From Asterochloris sp. CNOR1 (lineage: Eukaryota; Chlorophyta; Trebouxiophyceae; Trebouxiales; Trebouxiaceae): a DNA stretch of 64,000 nt. Location: positions 186,001 to 250,000 of the forward strand of contig OZ017748.1 in assembly GCA_963969365.1 (NCBI GenBank), given 5' to 3'. The position numbers and the translations under genes were made by a program. This document shows positions 21,401 through 32,182 of the stretch, in pieces; position 1 is the first letter of the stretch, and each line of letters opens with the position of its first letter. The notes beneath the pieces are model-generated. The model was not told the origin of the DNA and made no database searches. It saw only the letters and a list, made by a program, of their open reading frames with translations.

Positions 21401-22466
21401 TTCCAGCGAGTGACTTGGCACATTGCACTGTGGGTGTCTGTCTCCCGGCTGCCAGTAACAGGCATGCTGACTGTACCCGAGTTCAGGCGTGTCCAGAAGC
21501 CGTACAGCGTGTGTGTGGCCTGTCTGCATGGAGCTTGTGTGCATGGTGCTCCCTCCCATGTGCGTCACGGAGCCATGCCAGCTATGTTGTGCAGGATCAT
21601 TGTGGGCAGGGAGTACTACGAGGGCAGCGGCTTTGAGCCAGAGACTGTGATCGAGATGCTCGTGACCTTCCTTTTGCAGAAAAAGGTCCCCCGTCAGACA
21701 GAGGGTGAGGCGCCTCGGCTGCTTGGTGGCAGAGCACTGCCTGCTGCAAGGGTCTGCAGGATGTTTGCGGCTGACGCACTCTGTGCCAGGTGCATGTCGC
21801 ATTGTGGCAATGCCGGGCAGCTGACAAGCACAGGGTCGCCGGCTGCGCTATGGCCGTGCTGCACTGCTGACGTGCTGCTGCCAGTGGGTGCTCCTTTTGT
21901 TCTGATTAATCTGCAGTGGTCGGTGCTGCAGCAGTCAGCAGTGCAGCACTGCCACAGCAGAAAAGACTGAATAAAAGGAGCACCCACTGGCAGCAGCAGC
22001 ACCTGCTGCACTGTGGCAGCGTGTCTCAGCAGATTGCATGTGCATTATTTGCAGCAGTTCGGCAGGTGCGGGGGAGAGACTGGGTGCAGAGCAGATTATG
22101 CACAGCTTGGAGCCACCCTGCTTGAGCCCCAGTCATGGTGGCCGCTGACTGGAACTGCGCCCTGTGCAGGGATGCTCCTGAGCAACCAATTCCCGATCAA
22201 CTACTTCAGCGTGTCTGAGGTCGAGCAGTGGTACCCCGACCTGGCTGACCTGTGGAGCAAGACAGAGCATGGCCTGCCTGATGCCGGCAAATTCTGGCGC
22301 TTCAACAAGATCCACGACTACGGTGGGTGTCCGGAGTTCTGCTTGTGCTTCTGCATGCCGTGCATTGTTGACACCTGTGGCGGTATCTCATGCAGGCTGG
22401 AAAGGAGAGGATCCTGACGCCCTGTCGGCTCAATTTCAGTTGATAGAGCCTGCTGCGACTGCCTAG
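18398..22466 (+). CDS. GIY-YIG-like domain protein, probably plastid-related
   Basis: Supported exons are 18398-18559 (likely first), about 18823-18882 (VTALADIDLVPMLNTE), 18954-19111, 19312-19404, about 19575-19648, about 20056-20148, 21011-21225, 21595-21704, 22170-22322 and 22395-22466 (stop TAG). The exon at 18954 carries a GIY-YIG-like core (AVFAIYNEAKQLQYVGFSRD), in which the usual GIY and YIG are AIY and YVG. This is followed by WFEECGGPPIGNK and QPVSAGAISDRGKQA, an arrangement I associate with conserved plant and algal proteins of unknown function; the downstream part (YELYFSLSFKTNGGMMFDI, PINYFSVSEVEQWYPDLADL) is also well conserved-looking. True nuclease activity is doubtful because the catalytic signature is weak. 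The phase between exons 19312-19404 and about 19575 is not resolved. Several exons have tandem partial duplicates (see repeats). Confidence 0.65.
19946..20095 (+). repeat. Tandem duplication of an exon start, unit about 90 bp
   Basis: The block GAGAGTGTGCATCA...CCTGCAGGCAGCAGAGGA followed by CTGTGCGCAGCCTGA occurs twice, with acceptors at about 19964 and 20055. The second leads into the better coding exon (AAEETVRSLMTKIQGRG). The first reads AAEDSVRSLKSKL before it decays. Both have CTGCAG acceptors. Confidence 0.6.
20680..21065 (+). repeat. Fourfold tandem array of an exon start, unit about 110-120 bp
   Basis: Four successive blocks carry a CTGCAG acceptor and/or the coding motif 'MPAKAMSAEELEQRRLRMAEM' in slightly different form: near 20685, 20755-20830, 20860-20935 and 21010-21080. 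Only the last continues as a long exon (VDFMPAKAMSAEDLEEQRLR...). Each of the middle two keeps the acceptor and an open frame for about 25 codons. This is an expansion of an exon together with its 3' splice site. Confidence 0.65.
21874..21997. repeat. Perfect 25-bp inverted repeat in an intron
   Basis: GCTGCTGCCAGTGGGTGCTC continuing with CTTTT (21874-21898) is the exact reverse complement of 21973-21997, with a 74-base loop. Weaker pairing continues outward for about 20 bases (GTGCTGCACTGCTGACGT against CAGCACCTGCTGCACTGT). It lies within the intron between the exons ending at 21704 and starting at 22170 of the GIY-YIG-like gene. It could be a fold-back or MITE-like element or a small-RNA hairpin. 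Confidence 0.65.
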
Positions 22467-22761
22467 CGGCTTGCAAGGACTGGCTCAGTCGCACTGCCCC
22501 ATTGTTCAAAATGCATGCTTTTCTCATGCTACACCCCACATAGGCATCAACAAAAAGTAAGACAGATGGTCCCCCAGACCAGCACCTGTAAAGCTGCCTG
22601 TGATGCAGAGCTTTCTAGAAACGCTCCTGCTCATGTGACTTTTGCTACGCCTGGGCATACTTGGTCAAGGCACAGGCCAAAGATTTTCAAAAGAAGTCTT
22701 TCACAAAAAGGTAATTCAGTTGATGTGTCTCAAAAGGCATGGGATCAATGTGGCAGTCTGC

Positions 22762-23420
22762 CTACAGGCCGCTACGGCCCCACACGACCAAAGACAGGGA
22801 GAAGGTGAAGACTGCGCAGGTCATGGCCCAGCCCAGCTGCACAATGAATGGCTCGCCCTGCAGACAGCAGAGGCAACGCTCAGGAGGAATGCAATGAGAC
22901 TGCATGCTCAGCGCAGCCAAAGCTCAGATATACTGCATCACAGCTGGCTGAGAGGAGCAATGCTACATCTGCCTTGCCTGAGCTGTCACAAACACCTCGT
23001 TCGCAGCCTGCGCCGCTGGTGCAGCCGCCAGCATGAGTGCTGCCGCTGTGGCCCCCAGCACAACCTGCAGCACAGGGGTGTTGTGAGGGAGAAATACACC
23101 TACGCCAGACAGCACATCTGCGCACACTTGAAAGCCCTGTTGCTGCAGGATGCAGCTTGTCTACTTCAGCGCATGCGCTAGTGCAGCCCATCCCAACTCT
23201 TCCCATGTGGATACAGCCCCTCAGAGCCTGCTGCCTATGCCAACAGCGGTTGTGGCCACAAGCTCATGCAGCTGACCTTGGGCTGCTGCTGCTCCTTGTT
23301 GGCTGTGGCAGTGGTCTTCAGAGATCTTCTGCAGACCACCGGCCTTGCTGCAGATCGGAGGGACAGCCGCTGGGCCGCTGGACGCACGGAGCAGGACGAG
23401 GCGCATGTCATGCTGGCCAT
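22762..23420 (-). CDS. petN: PetN, cytochrome b6f complex subunit VIII precursor
   Basis: This is a nuclear gene for a one-helix subunit of the thylakoid cytochrome b6f complex, which passes electrons from plastoquinol to plastocyanin. Three exons, 23420-23277, 23064-22996 and 22857-22762, give a 102-residue precursor. Exon 1 is an Ala/Ser/Arg-rich stroma-targeting peptide ([20 protein letters not shown]). Exon 2 is a thylakoid-transfer-like hydrophobic stretch ending in an AQA-type cleavage site ([11 protein letters not shown]). Exon 3 encodes the mature helix, [20 protein letters not shown] then [11 protein letters not shown] and stop. The ending [15 protein letters not shown] is the hallmark of PetN. 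In land plants petN is a plastid gene; in chlorophytes such as Chlamydomonas it is nuclear, which fits. Introns are GT-AG (donors GTCAGC and GTGTTT). The gene is convergent with the GIY-YIG-like gene, 295 bp away. Confidence 0.88.
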
Positions 23421-24828
23421 TGTGAGGGCTGCAGGCGTGCAGGCGAGCACGTCAAGCGGCACTTGGGCGATAAAAGCTGCAAACCTGGAGCCTATCTGAC
23501 CAGACTCAAGGCAGCCTAGTACAACAGGTCCTGGTCCACGTGAGATGTTTGCTGGCTGCTGAAGGCCAGCCAATTCCCACAGCTTGCACACCCCTAACTC
23601 GCGTTCACCGGCACTTGGCCATTCCAGCCATCCCACTGGACCTCACAAAGCTGACTGGCCACCAACTGCTGCATGAAGCAAACTGCCTTCGAGGAGCCTC
23701 TGTCTCCCACCACCTTCTAGCACCAAAGCAGACCCATCTGCACTGTGAGCTTTAGGAGACCTGCTGACAAATTTTGTTGTCCTGTCTCAATTGCGTTGCT
23801 GCTGCAAAATTCACATGCTGTGTTGTTGTTTTCCGAGTCTACAGACGTGCCTAGATAAATTGCCTTTGCAAGCTTCAGCACTTGTAAACTGCATGGAGCG
23901 GTTTCAAATGGTCAACCAGTGGCAATCTTCTCAATTGGACCACAGGGCACGGGTGACAACACGCAGCCAGTGCTCAGGATGCCTGAGATTGTGGTCTTGC
24001 ACGCATGCACAAGCCTGGGCCAGCCCGCCTTACTCTGTGTAGCCTCACTCTTTGGCTGCCTCCAGAGGCAAAGCACTCATAACTTCCAGGTCTGAATAAC
24101 GCATAGCAGTGGTGCAGATATGGTGAGGGCTCTGGGTGATTTGGCTGTTTCCAGATATGGGAGCCCGTGGCCCTCTAGCCTGAAACAAGTCTCGGGAAGG
24201 TTATCAGTTGGCATGTTTCTGGTTGATCCTCTGAGCATGGAAACCCTCACTGAGCTGTACTTTGGGGGTGAGCAAAAGGTCTTGATTTCCAACGACGCAT
24301 GCAAGTATGTCTTCAGATGTCAATGGGACGATTCTATGAGAAGGCAGAAAGGCATTGAACATGAGGCGTGACAGAATGAAAGAAAGGTGTCTGATGATCA
24401 CTGCAAGGGAGAGGCTAATCGAGCTGTCTGATGTACACAACATGAGGACATCCTGAGCAGCATCACGATCACAAGTTCATGTGTACCATAGTTCTGGAAA
24501 AGGTAAGGCTAAGAAGGCAGAGGCAGCCTTGCAGGGCTGCCAAAAACATGTGTTGGCTGTGGGGGCCTTGTGGGTAGGGGGCATCACACGCAGCAATGCT
24601 TGCTCAACATGTTTTAAGTGTGGCTAAGGGGTAAGGCATGCAGGGGGTGGCCTCCTGAGTGCCATAGGCTGCTAAGGCATGGCAACATGCGAGGGCAGAG
24701 GTGGGACTTGAGCGGGGCGTGCCCTGCATTGCGGTGAATGCTTGGCACTGCCAGGTATCAGGAGATTGCAGGCCTGCTGCAGCTCTGCTGGCTTTCTTGT
24801 AGGCTGCTGCACTTCAGGTCAACCTCAG
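23421..24828. other. Spacer upstream of petN; no gene recognised
   Basis: This holds the petN promoter side and the 3' flank of the large minus-strand gene. An 83-codon open frame at 24120-24371 (with VGMFLVDPLSMETLTELYFG) is somewhat protein-like but has no start, splice or family support. A G-rich run with GGGGGC-type blocks lies at about 24540-24720. Nothing else can be named. Confidence 0.35.
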
Positions 24829-27800
24829 GTCTGGCGCTGCGTGGCCCCGGAGATGGAGTCCATGATGAGTTCGCAGGCCTCTTGCAGCCCCGCCAGCATG
24901 ACTGCCGGGTCGTTGTCCTCAGAGACCTCCAGCTGCATCTCCTCAGGGCTGTCCAGGGTCTCGGCCAACACCTCGAAGTAGCTCTGCTGCACATCGCACA
25001 GGCCAGCCAGTCGCGCCTGCAAGTGCAGAGAGGCGCCATGAGCTGCGAGTGCAGAGGGAGTCAGGGTTCAGGACTTATGCTGGCTGCTGAGTGGAAAGTG
25101 CAGGTGCTGAGAGGGGAATGACTGTTAGCTGAGGATCCACAGAGGGGGTGTGAAGACAGCAGCAGGGCGACAGGGAGTGCGAGCTATGCTGAATCCAGAG
25201 ATTTGGTTGCGTGTGCAGAGGACCTACATGTGCAGGAGATAGGGGTCCAGCTGGATTGAGTGTGAGATATCAGCAGCAGGGCAGAGAGGGGTAAGCGCAA
25301 ACAGCACAACAGAGAGGCGTTGTGGGGACTGCAACAGGGGAGAGAGGGTGCGAGAGCGGAGTCTTGGGGCAGAGCGAAAAGGTAGCCTGCCTCACTATCA
25401 TGTCAGGCGGACCTCTTGATCTCAAGCCACGCAATGCTGCAGCCCAGCAGAAGGCAGGCACCAGCGCAGCAGACAAGAGGGCATCAAGGTCAACTTGATC
25501 TGCCAGGAGGTGCAGGAGACATGACGAGCGGCCAGGCCATGCTCACGTTGACGGGACTGGAGGGCATGGGGCCGCAGCGCTTGGCCGTCCCATCGGGCTG
25601 GAGCTCCCAGTACACCATTGACGCGCCAGGCAGGATCTGCAGCGCACGCAGCTGGACTCCGATGGTGCAAGTGCAGCCTTTGATTTCTGTTTTTGGCAGG
25701 GCTGGTCAAGCAGTGCAGAGTTGTGGCATAGTCAGCTTGCTCCAAGTCGGAGACTGGCGGCTGGATTTCTGGCCTGTGCAAGTAGCGCGGCAACCAATAC
25801 ATATGGTAGCGCCAGGCAGGCTGCAGCTGCCAGCCTGGTGCATGGCAATGCTGAGACGCCCTCAATACAGTTTTGATCCCATTGCAGCACCGTGCAAGAC
25901 ACATCAGGGCAGACTGCACAGCTCAGGCATCAAATCAGGGTGCTGTGGTGTGAACCTCAGCTCTGTCACAAGATGCTGTCATGAGGAGACAAGCAGCTGC
26001 AGAAGCAGCAAGCCACGCTTTGTGTGCAGGTGACTCCCGGGCTGCCGATGACCCCGCAGATGTACGAACCTCACATATTGCTGACCGTGCACAGGTCCCT
26101 CACATCTGACAGCGCCAGGGAACCAGCACGCAACTGGCTTGCCAGCATGCGTGTGCACCCACACACAGCCCGCATGGCATGCTGCAGCTGTCAAGCTCCT
26201 GGGATGCATGCTGCCAGGTGGTGACATGCACACTCAGCATGCACAGAGCAAAGGCGAGCCATTGATGACAGTGCCAGGGAAGACTGTCCTCACCTCATAC
26301 GCCAGTATGCGCATCCGGAAGGGCCCAAAGACAAAGCCGCAGGGCACATCCTCCTCCAGCAGGGGGTCGTCCAGGCTGGGGTCCAGCGCCAGCTCCCCGT
26401 CCTCTTCCGCCGCAGCTGCGCCCAGTGCGGGGGCAGGGGCGCTGCTGCTCGCGCTGCTGTCGCTGCCCATGCGCAGGATGCGCGCCGCGGAGGAGGCTGT
26501 CTGCAGGCTGCCGGCCTCTGACTCCGGGCGGGGGTCGGACTCCATGAGGGGCGGCACCCCGTCCACTCCAGCGCTGCAGCTGGCACTGGTGCTGGTGGGC
26601 AGCCCTGCAGCGCGGGGTTCAGGGTTCAGGGTGTGCCGCCTCATCGTCACGAGTGCTTGAGGACCTGGTGTGGTACTTGCGCCCGAAACCTTCCCTCCTG
26701 CACTGCTGCTGGCACTCCACTGCTCTGCACCGCATCCACCTGGCATTCAGCTATCAAGCTCCCCATACACCGCTTCGCCAAGGCAGATTTGAGCGTGTGT
26801 GGCACACTGCAGAATGGGCGCAGCATGCTCCCTGCAAGTGCCTGTGCAGCCCGCTTGGAGCCCGCGCAGGAGCCCTCCACTCCTGAGCTGCTGCAGTGCT
26901 GCAAAATGGATGGCAGCAGGGCTTTGGCGCTGGTGCAGCATGCCTCAGAATGATCACTAGTGCTGTGCCACCCACCCCTCCCAACGCTGTCAGCAGCAGT
27001 GCTACAAGGCAGCCTTGGAGCACAGCCTGCAATGCACCCCTGCCCATGCGGCCTGAGTCTGCATGGACATGTCTCTGGGTCAGCAGTGTGTGACAGCAGC
27101 CTCCCACGGCTGACTGCACACCCCATCATTGCAACCAGCAGCCCAGTGCAACCAGCACATGGGACACAACAAAGTGGCCATGCCAGCTCACCACCAGAAG
27201 TGCTCCGTTCTGCTGCCCTTGCTGTCGTCTGGGGTGCCGGGAACAGCAAGGGCACCAGTGTACCTGTGCAACCACCACATGGGGCCCTACATAAAGGAAG
27301 TGGCCCTTTGTTGCTGTGGCTCACCGCCAGAAGCCCTGCGCTCTGCGGCCTTTGCTGGCGTCTGGGGTGCCGGCGGCGGCAGCAGGGGCATGAAGGTGGG
27401 CGCCGCGCACAGGTGCCCGACATCTGTGGGCGCTGTTTCCTTCTTGGAGCCTGCGTCCCTCTCCTCCATGACCGCCTCCAGGCCTATGATGTGCCCTGAG
27501 CTCGCGTGAAAGCACCCTGCAGCATTCACAGGGAGGCTCAGCGCCTCGCAGCGACACAGATTTGAGCTGAGACTGCATGACATGCCCTGAGATCGCATGA
27601 AAGCACCCTGCAGTGAGCACAGGAAAGCTTGGTGCCTTGCAGCAGAAAAGTACTTCAAAGCAGATGATGGGGCCTGAGCTGGCTTTGGAGCACCCTGCAG
27701 CATGCACAGGGGAGCTCAGCGCCTTGCAGCGCCACAAAAACTTGAGCTGAGACTGAATGACATGCCCTGAGATCACGTGTAAGCACCCTGCAGTGAGCAC

Positions 27801-30800
27801 AGGAAAGCTCAGCGCCTTGCAGCAATACAGTACTTCACAGCGGATGGGGCCTGAGCTGGCTTTGAAGCACCCTGCAGCATGCACAGGGGAGCTCAGCGCC
27901 TTGCAGCGCCACAGAACTTGAGCTGAGACTGGATGATATGCCCTGAGGTCACCTGGAAGCATCCTGCAGCCTGCACAGGGGAGCGCCTTGCAGCAGCACG
28001 GTACTTCACAGCAATGTGTGGGGCTTGAGCTGGCTTTGAAGCATTCTTCAGAGCGCACAAGGCACCTCAGCCCCTTGCAGCGACAAAACACAAACTTGAG
28101 TTGGCAGCGATCACGAGCTTTGACGACTGTGTTAGTGCCCAGGTTGTTCACTGACTCAGACTGGTGAACGGAGTTGACCGCCACATTCCTCTGGAACCCC
28201 TCAAGTGACCTTGCAGGCACTGCATGCACGCGGTATGGCTGCCCGTGCTGCCCAGCTGATGCCCTGTATCTGTCTGCCAAAGCGGTGCCTTGTTCAGGGA
28301 CGGTGAGCCATGTTGCCCCTGGAAAGGCCCTCCAGAAGGCACCTGCCCCACTGCCACACTGCTCTCATGCAGAGGCCCACCTGTGGACACCCTGTTCAGG
28401 ATGTCAATGGCCTCATCGCCAACATAAACGATGGAGTCGTCTGCCTTCTTGGCCTTCCCCGCTCGCGCTGCAGGGTCTGCCGTCACCACGATGCCTGACA
28501 GCTGGGTGCCGTCCTTGCGCTTGCACCATACCCTGCAGGACAGGCGTAGTAGATCTGCGTGTCAGGTGTGGCAGTAGGTCCTGCATGTCAGACTGTCAGA
28601 CTGGCATCAAACCCTGCCACAAGCACGCGCACAACCATGCAGCATCTGCAGCGCTGTGGACTACAGAGGTTGCCAGCCAGATGCACAGCTTGTTATGCCA
28701 GGCCCACCCAAAACCTAAAACCCCCTACGTCGCCCACCTGGAGCCTGCAGGGGCATCTTCTCCAGTCTCCATGCTCTCCAGCTGCCTCGGGGCGGCCGAG
28801 AAGACCTTCTTGTTGGAGTCCAGATGGATCAACGTCAGCCCTGCAGGTTGGCAGACGGATGAATGAACAGACCTTCTGTACTGTTGTCGCTGTTTCTCCT
28901 CTGTGCCAGTTGGCTGGCTGCCTGAGTGCTTCGTCCAGTCTTCGCATGCTGCCAAGCAGTTCAGTGCAGCCTGCAGGTTCGGCTAGTTGCATGCGCCTCT
29001 TGGACTCGTTCCACAGTTTTGTGCTGCCCCTGCCAGTGCTCCAGATCTAGAATGTGCCCATCGTGTGATGCCTTGTGCATGCTGCCAGTCAGCTTAATGC
29101 AGGCCTGCAGGCTGCCGGTTTGGAGTACAAGCATGCATTACCCCCCTGCAAATGCACACGCCTGACCCCTGGTCCCTCTAACCACTCCTGGAAAGTGCAA
29201 CAGCAGGCTTCTAATTTTAGGACTGCTGTCTAGCCGAGTGACAGGGAGGGGGGTTTAGGGTTTCGGGTTTGAGCTCACCTCTACCAGAGCCAGGGCTTGG
29301 CGCCAACACCACAGCAGCCTCGCGGGGGGCGTCAGCGGAGGCCCTGAACCAAACCCTGCAGGGGCCACGGACAGCTTGTGAGTCACTCTGCACCGACCGG
29401 GGGGTTGGTTGTGAAACCTGCTGCGGGAAGCGCCTCAGGAACAGCATCTGGAGGGCATGTGCCTGCTGTGAAGGAGGTGGCTGAACCGGCCTGGGGGGTG
29501 GTGCAAAGCCTGATGCTGTGAGTGCCGCAGCAGCAGTATGAAGCTGACATGTGCCTGCCGGGGAGGAAGTGTCTGAACCAGCCGGGGGATTTGTTGAGAA
29601 GGCTGCTGCTGGGAATGCCCCAGCAGCAGCATCAAGCAGACATGTCTGCTGGGCAGGCACTTTCCGAAAGACGCCAGGTTGTTGGCTGAGATGCTTGCTG
29701 CTGAAAATGCCTTAGCAGCAGCATCAAGCAGACACATGCCTGCTGGGCAAGAAGTGCTCTGAAGCTGTACACTTGGTGGCACGCCGGCAGGAGCCCCACC
29801 TCTGGCCTGCCTGAAGACGGCGCCCTGCAGCAGCCTGAGTGGCAACCTCCCCTGGGCCTGCCTCCGAAACCTCCCCCTTTGCCGCAGCCTGTGCTGCACT
29901 TGCAGCTCGGTAGGCATCAGCCGGCGTGGCGGGGCCGACCGCTGGCCCCCTCCCACCCTTGTCGCAGTCCCTCTTCCCGGCCTCAGCAGCGTCCTGCAGG
30001 GCCCCAGGGAGCTGCAGCACGGCTGGGCATGCACCAGTGTGCGGGGCAGGGCCCTCTGGATCAGATGCACTTGCTTCCTGAAACTACCCCTAACCATGAC
30101 TGCATGGTGCTGACTCTGGCAGCATGCTACAGATCCTTGTCACCATCAAAGCTTTTCCCTCAGACCGCACACAAACACGGCAGAACAGAGCGTGGCTGGG
30201 ACGCGTTCAGTGCTGGGATCCCAGAGCGCTTTTGCGCATCTGGCCCCTTGGATTCACTTCTGTGCACCTCCCAGCACGTGTCTGTCTGGAACAATATCAA
30301 ATCTGCCTGGCCAGGGCCTGTGCACGGCTTAGCAGTTGGACCGCAACCAGCCAGAGGTGCCGACGCATGCAGGCTGACACCTGCACCACAGGATACAGCC
30401 CAGGCAGCGATGTGCAGGCGGATCTGGGCACTTCAGGCTGTTGGATTGTGGGCAGCACACACTCACCTCCATCCAGGTTGCAGGGGCGGAGGTGGTAGGT
30501 TCTGCATGACTCATGGGACTTGTGGCGTCTGCTGCGTCCCCTCGCGGCACCGTTGTCCTGCTGGTACCAGCGGCTGCGCTGCGCGACCTGCCCAGTGCCT
30601 TGGCTGGAGCCTGGTGTGATCCCTGTATGATCCCATCCGCAGAGCTGGCCCTGACCGGAGCACTGTGGGCTGGGCTGGGCTCTGTTGCTGCTGAAGGAGC
30701 GCACCCCTCAGCAGGGGCCTCCACTGGCAGGCTTCCCTCCCCCCGGGCTATCAACACCAGCTGATGCAGCTTGGCAGCTGCACGGCTGGACGAGCGCCCC

Positions 30801-32182
30801 AGTGCTCGGGCAGGGGGTTTGGCGGCTGTGCTGACGTTCCGCGTCTCGGCGGGGCCCACCGCAGCCTGCCCGCCAGGCTGCCATGGCTTGGCCAGCGCAG
30901 GTCGCTCCTGCTGAGCCACCTCGCTGCCTGGGGGCGTGACTGGCGGGTTGGGCGAGGGGCTCGCGGGGGTGCTTGAGCAGTGGCTTGAATGACCACTCTC
31001 AAGGCTGGCAGACGGAGCCAGCTTGGGTGCCACCTGCGCGCTGCTGCCAGCGCTGTGTGCTGCCACTGCCGCCGCCTGCTTGGCAGCAGCAGCTGCCCTC
31101 CAGGCTGCCGCCGGGTGGTGCTGCTGCTGCTGCTGCTCTGCCGCAGCCTGCTCGGGTATGCGTGTCGGCCTGGCTGCCTCCCTGTTTGGCGCAGGCACCT
31201 CTCGACGGCTCGGCCTGGGCGCTGCAGGCCTGGCGGCGGCCTCCTCCTGCTGCTGCTTCTCTGCCAGGAACTTTGCCAGCTTGGGGGACAGGCCCTGCAT
31301 CACAGGTGCTGGCAGCAGCACCTCAGAGTGTGGCAGGGAGGGCGTCTCCGTTGGCGTCACCACCAGGCTGCTGGCATGCGCCTGCAGCAGGAGGGGGGTT
31401 TTCTGTGGGGCGGCTGAGATCTGGGCAAGCCACGAAGGGAAGGCAGCCCCTCAAGTGGAGAGCATGACTGGACTCCAGTGCGGCTTGACAACCTGCTCGC
31501 ACTGGAAATCTTTCCTCCCGAAACCTGAGCTGCTGACTCGTCGGCAGGGAGCCAGATGTGGCCAGGTGGGCAGCTGCCCTGCTGCTAGTCTGTCTTGACC
31601 GCTGAGACCCCCACTTCCGGGGTGCCTCCCCACGTCATCTACTTCCAGCTGCACCAAGCAGCCGCCCTGCAGGCTCTCCTTGGGCTAGGGACACGACTCT
31701 CTCCCAGCCAGGCACCAATCTCTCTTACCCCCCAAAAAATTTCCTGGGTTCAGGAGAGGCCACCTCACGTCACCTGCTGCCAGCTGCATACAGCCGCCGC
31801 TCTGCTGCTGAGCCTACCTTGGGGGAGGCAGAGAGTCTGCCTGACCGCTGACAGCGGCTGGCTGGCTGGCACTGCAGGCCCCTGCTGCTGCCACTGCTCC
31901 CCCCGCTGCCAGAGACATGCAGCTGCTGTGCAGGGTCACCTTGGGAGCCACAGAGACTGGGTCCTCGTGGCTGGGCGCCAGGCACTGCGGGCCAGGGGGG
32001 CTGCCGCAGTCCGAGGCGGTGCTGCTGGTGCTGCTGGCCGACTGCAACAGCGCTGGGGTGGGCTCGGCTGGAATCCTGGGGGAGATGGGCGCACAGCTCT
32101 GCCAGTCGCGGAGCTTGGAAGCCTGGCCTGTCCTGGGGGGGTCAAAGCTGGTGCTGTGCCCAAATGCTTGCGCGAATGCCAT
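24829..32182 (-). CDS. Large low-complexity protein of unknown function
   Basis: A chain of minus-strand exons is inferred: about 32182-31814 (from MAFAQAFGHS), about 31390-30480 (the longest, about 300 codons, Ala/Pro/Ser/Gln-rich, with QQQQQHH from a CTG run at 31120-31135), about 28840-28735 (LTLIHLDSNKKVFSAAPRQL), about 28534-28390 (KRKDGTQLSGIVVTADPAAR, then DDSIVYVGDEAIDILN), about 27490-27330, about 26625-26260 (acidic, then CGFVFGPFRMRILAYEV), about 25640-25500 (PGASMVYWELQPDGTAKRCG) and the last at about 25020-24829 (FEVLAETLDSPEEMQLEVSE; stop). Several pieces are clearly protein-like, but I recognise no family. The start is uncertain because an acceptor-like CTGCAG directly precedes the ATG. 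Whether all pieces belong to one gene is inferred from strand and spacing. It is divergent from the methyltransferase gene. Confidence 0.45.
27480..28100. repeat. Intronic minisatellite, alternating units of about 100 bp
   Basis: Units contain 'AAGCACCCTGCAG', 'GAGCACAGGAAAGCT' or 'CATGCACAGGGGAGCTC', 'AGCGCCTTGCAGC' and 'TTGAGCTGAGACTG...GACATGCCCTGAGATC'. Two unit types alternate at least three times between 27480 and 28100. A 319-codon minus-strand open frame across the array is a by-product of the repeat length and composition. Confidence 0.7.
29410..29760. repeat. Minisatellite, unit about 90 bp, about four copies
   Basis: Units share 'GCCTGCTGGG(C/G)A', 'AGAAGTGTCTGAACC', 'GGTTTGTTGAGA', 'GCTGCTGGGAATGCC' and 'CAGCAGCAGCATCAAGCAGACA'. 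Copies begin near 29440, 29550, 29640 and 29740. It lies within the large minus-strand gene, probably in an intron, although it stays open on the minus strand and could be coding. Confidence 0.6.

Noticed and set aside
21005-21970. 320-codon continuous plus-strand frame
   Set aside because: It joins two true exons by reading through an intron. The middle is Cys/His-rich non-conserved sequence and both splice pairs are good, so I use the spliced model.
27480-28100. CRISPR-like array
   Set aside because: Units are alternating and degenerate, with no constant repeat plus unique spacer pattern, and the sequence is eukaryotic nuclear DNA.
27321-28280. 319-codon minus-strand open frame with internal repeats
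   Set aside because: It is produced by reading through the minisatellite at 27480-28100. Composition is Cys/Ser-rich and repetitive, with no splice or start support.
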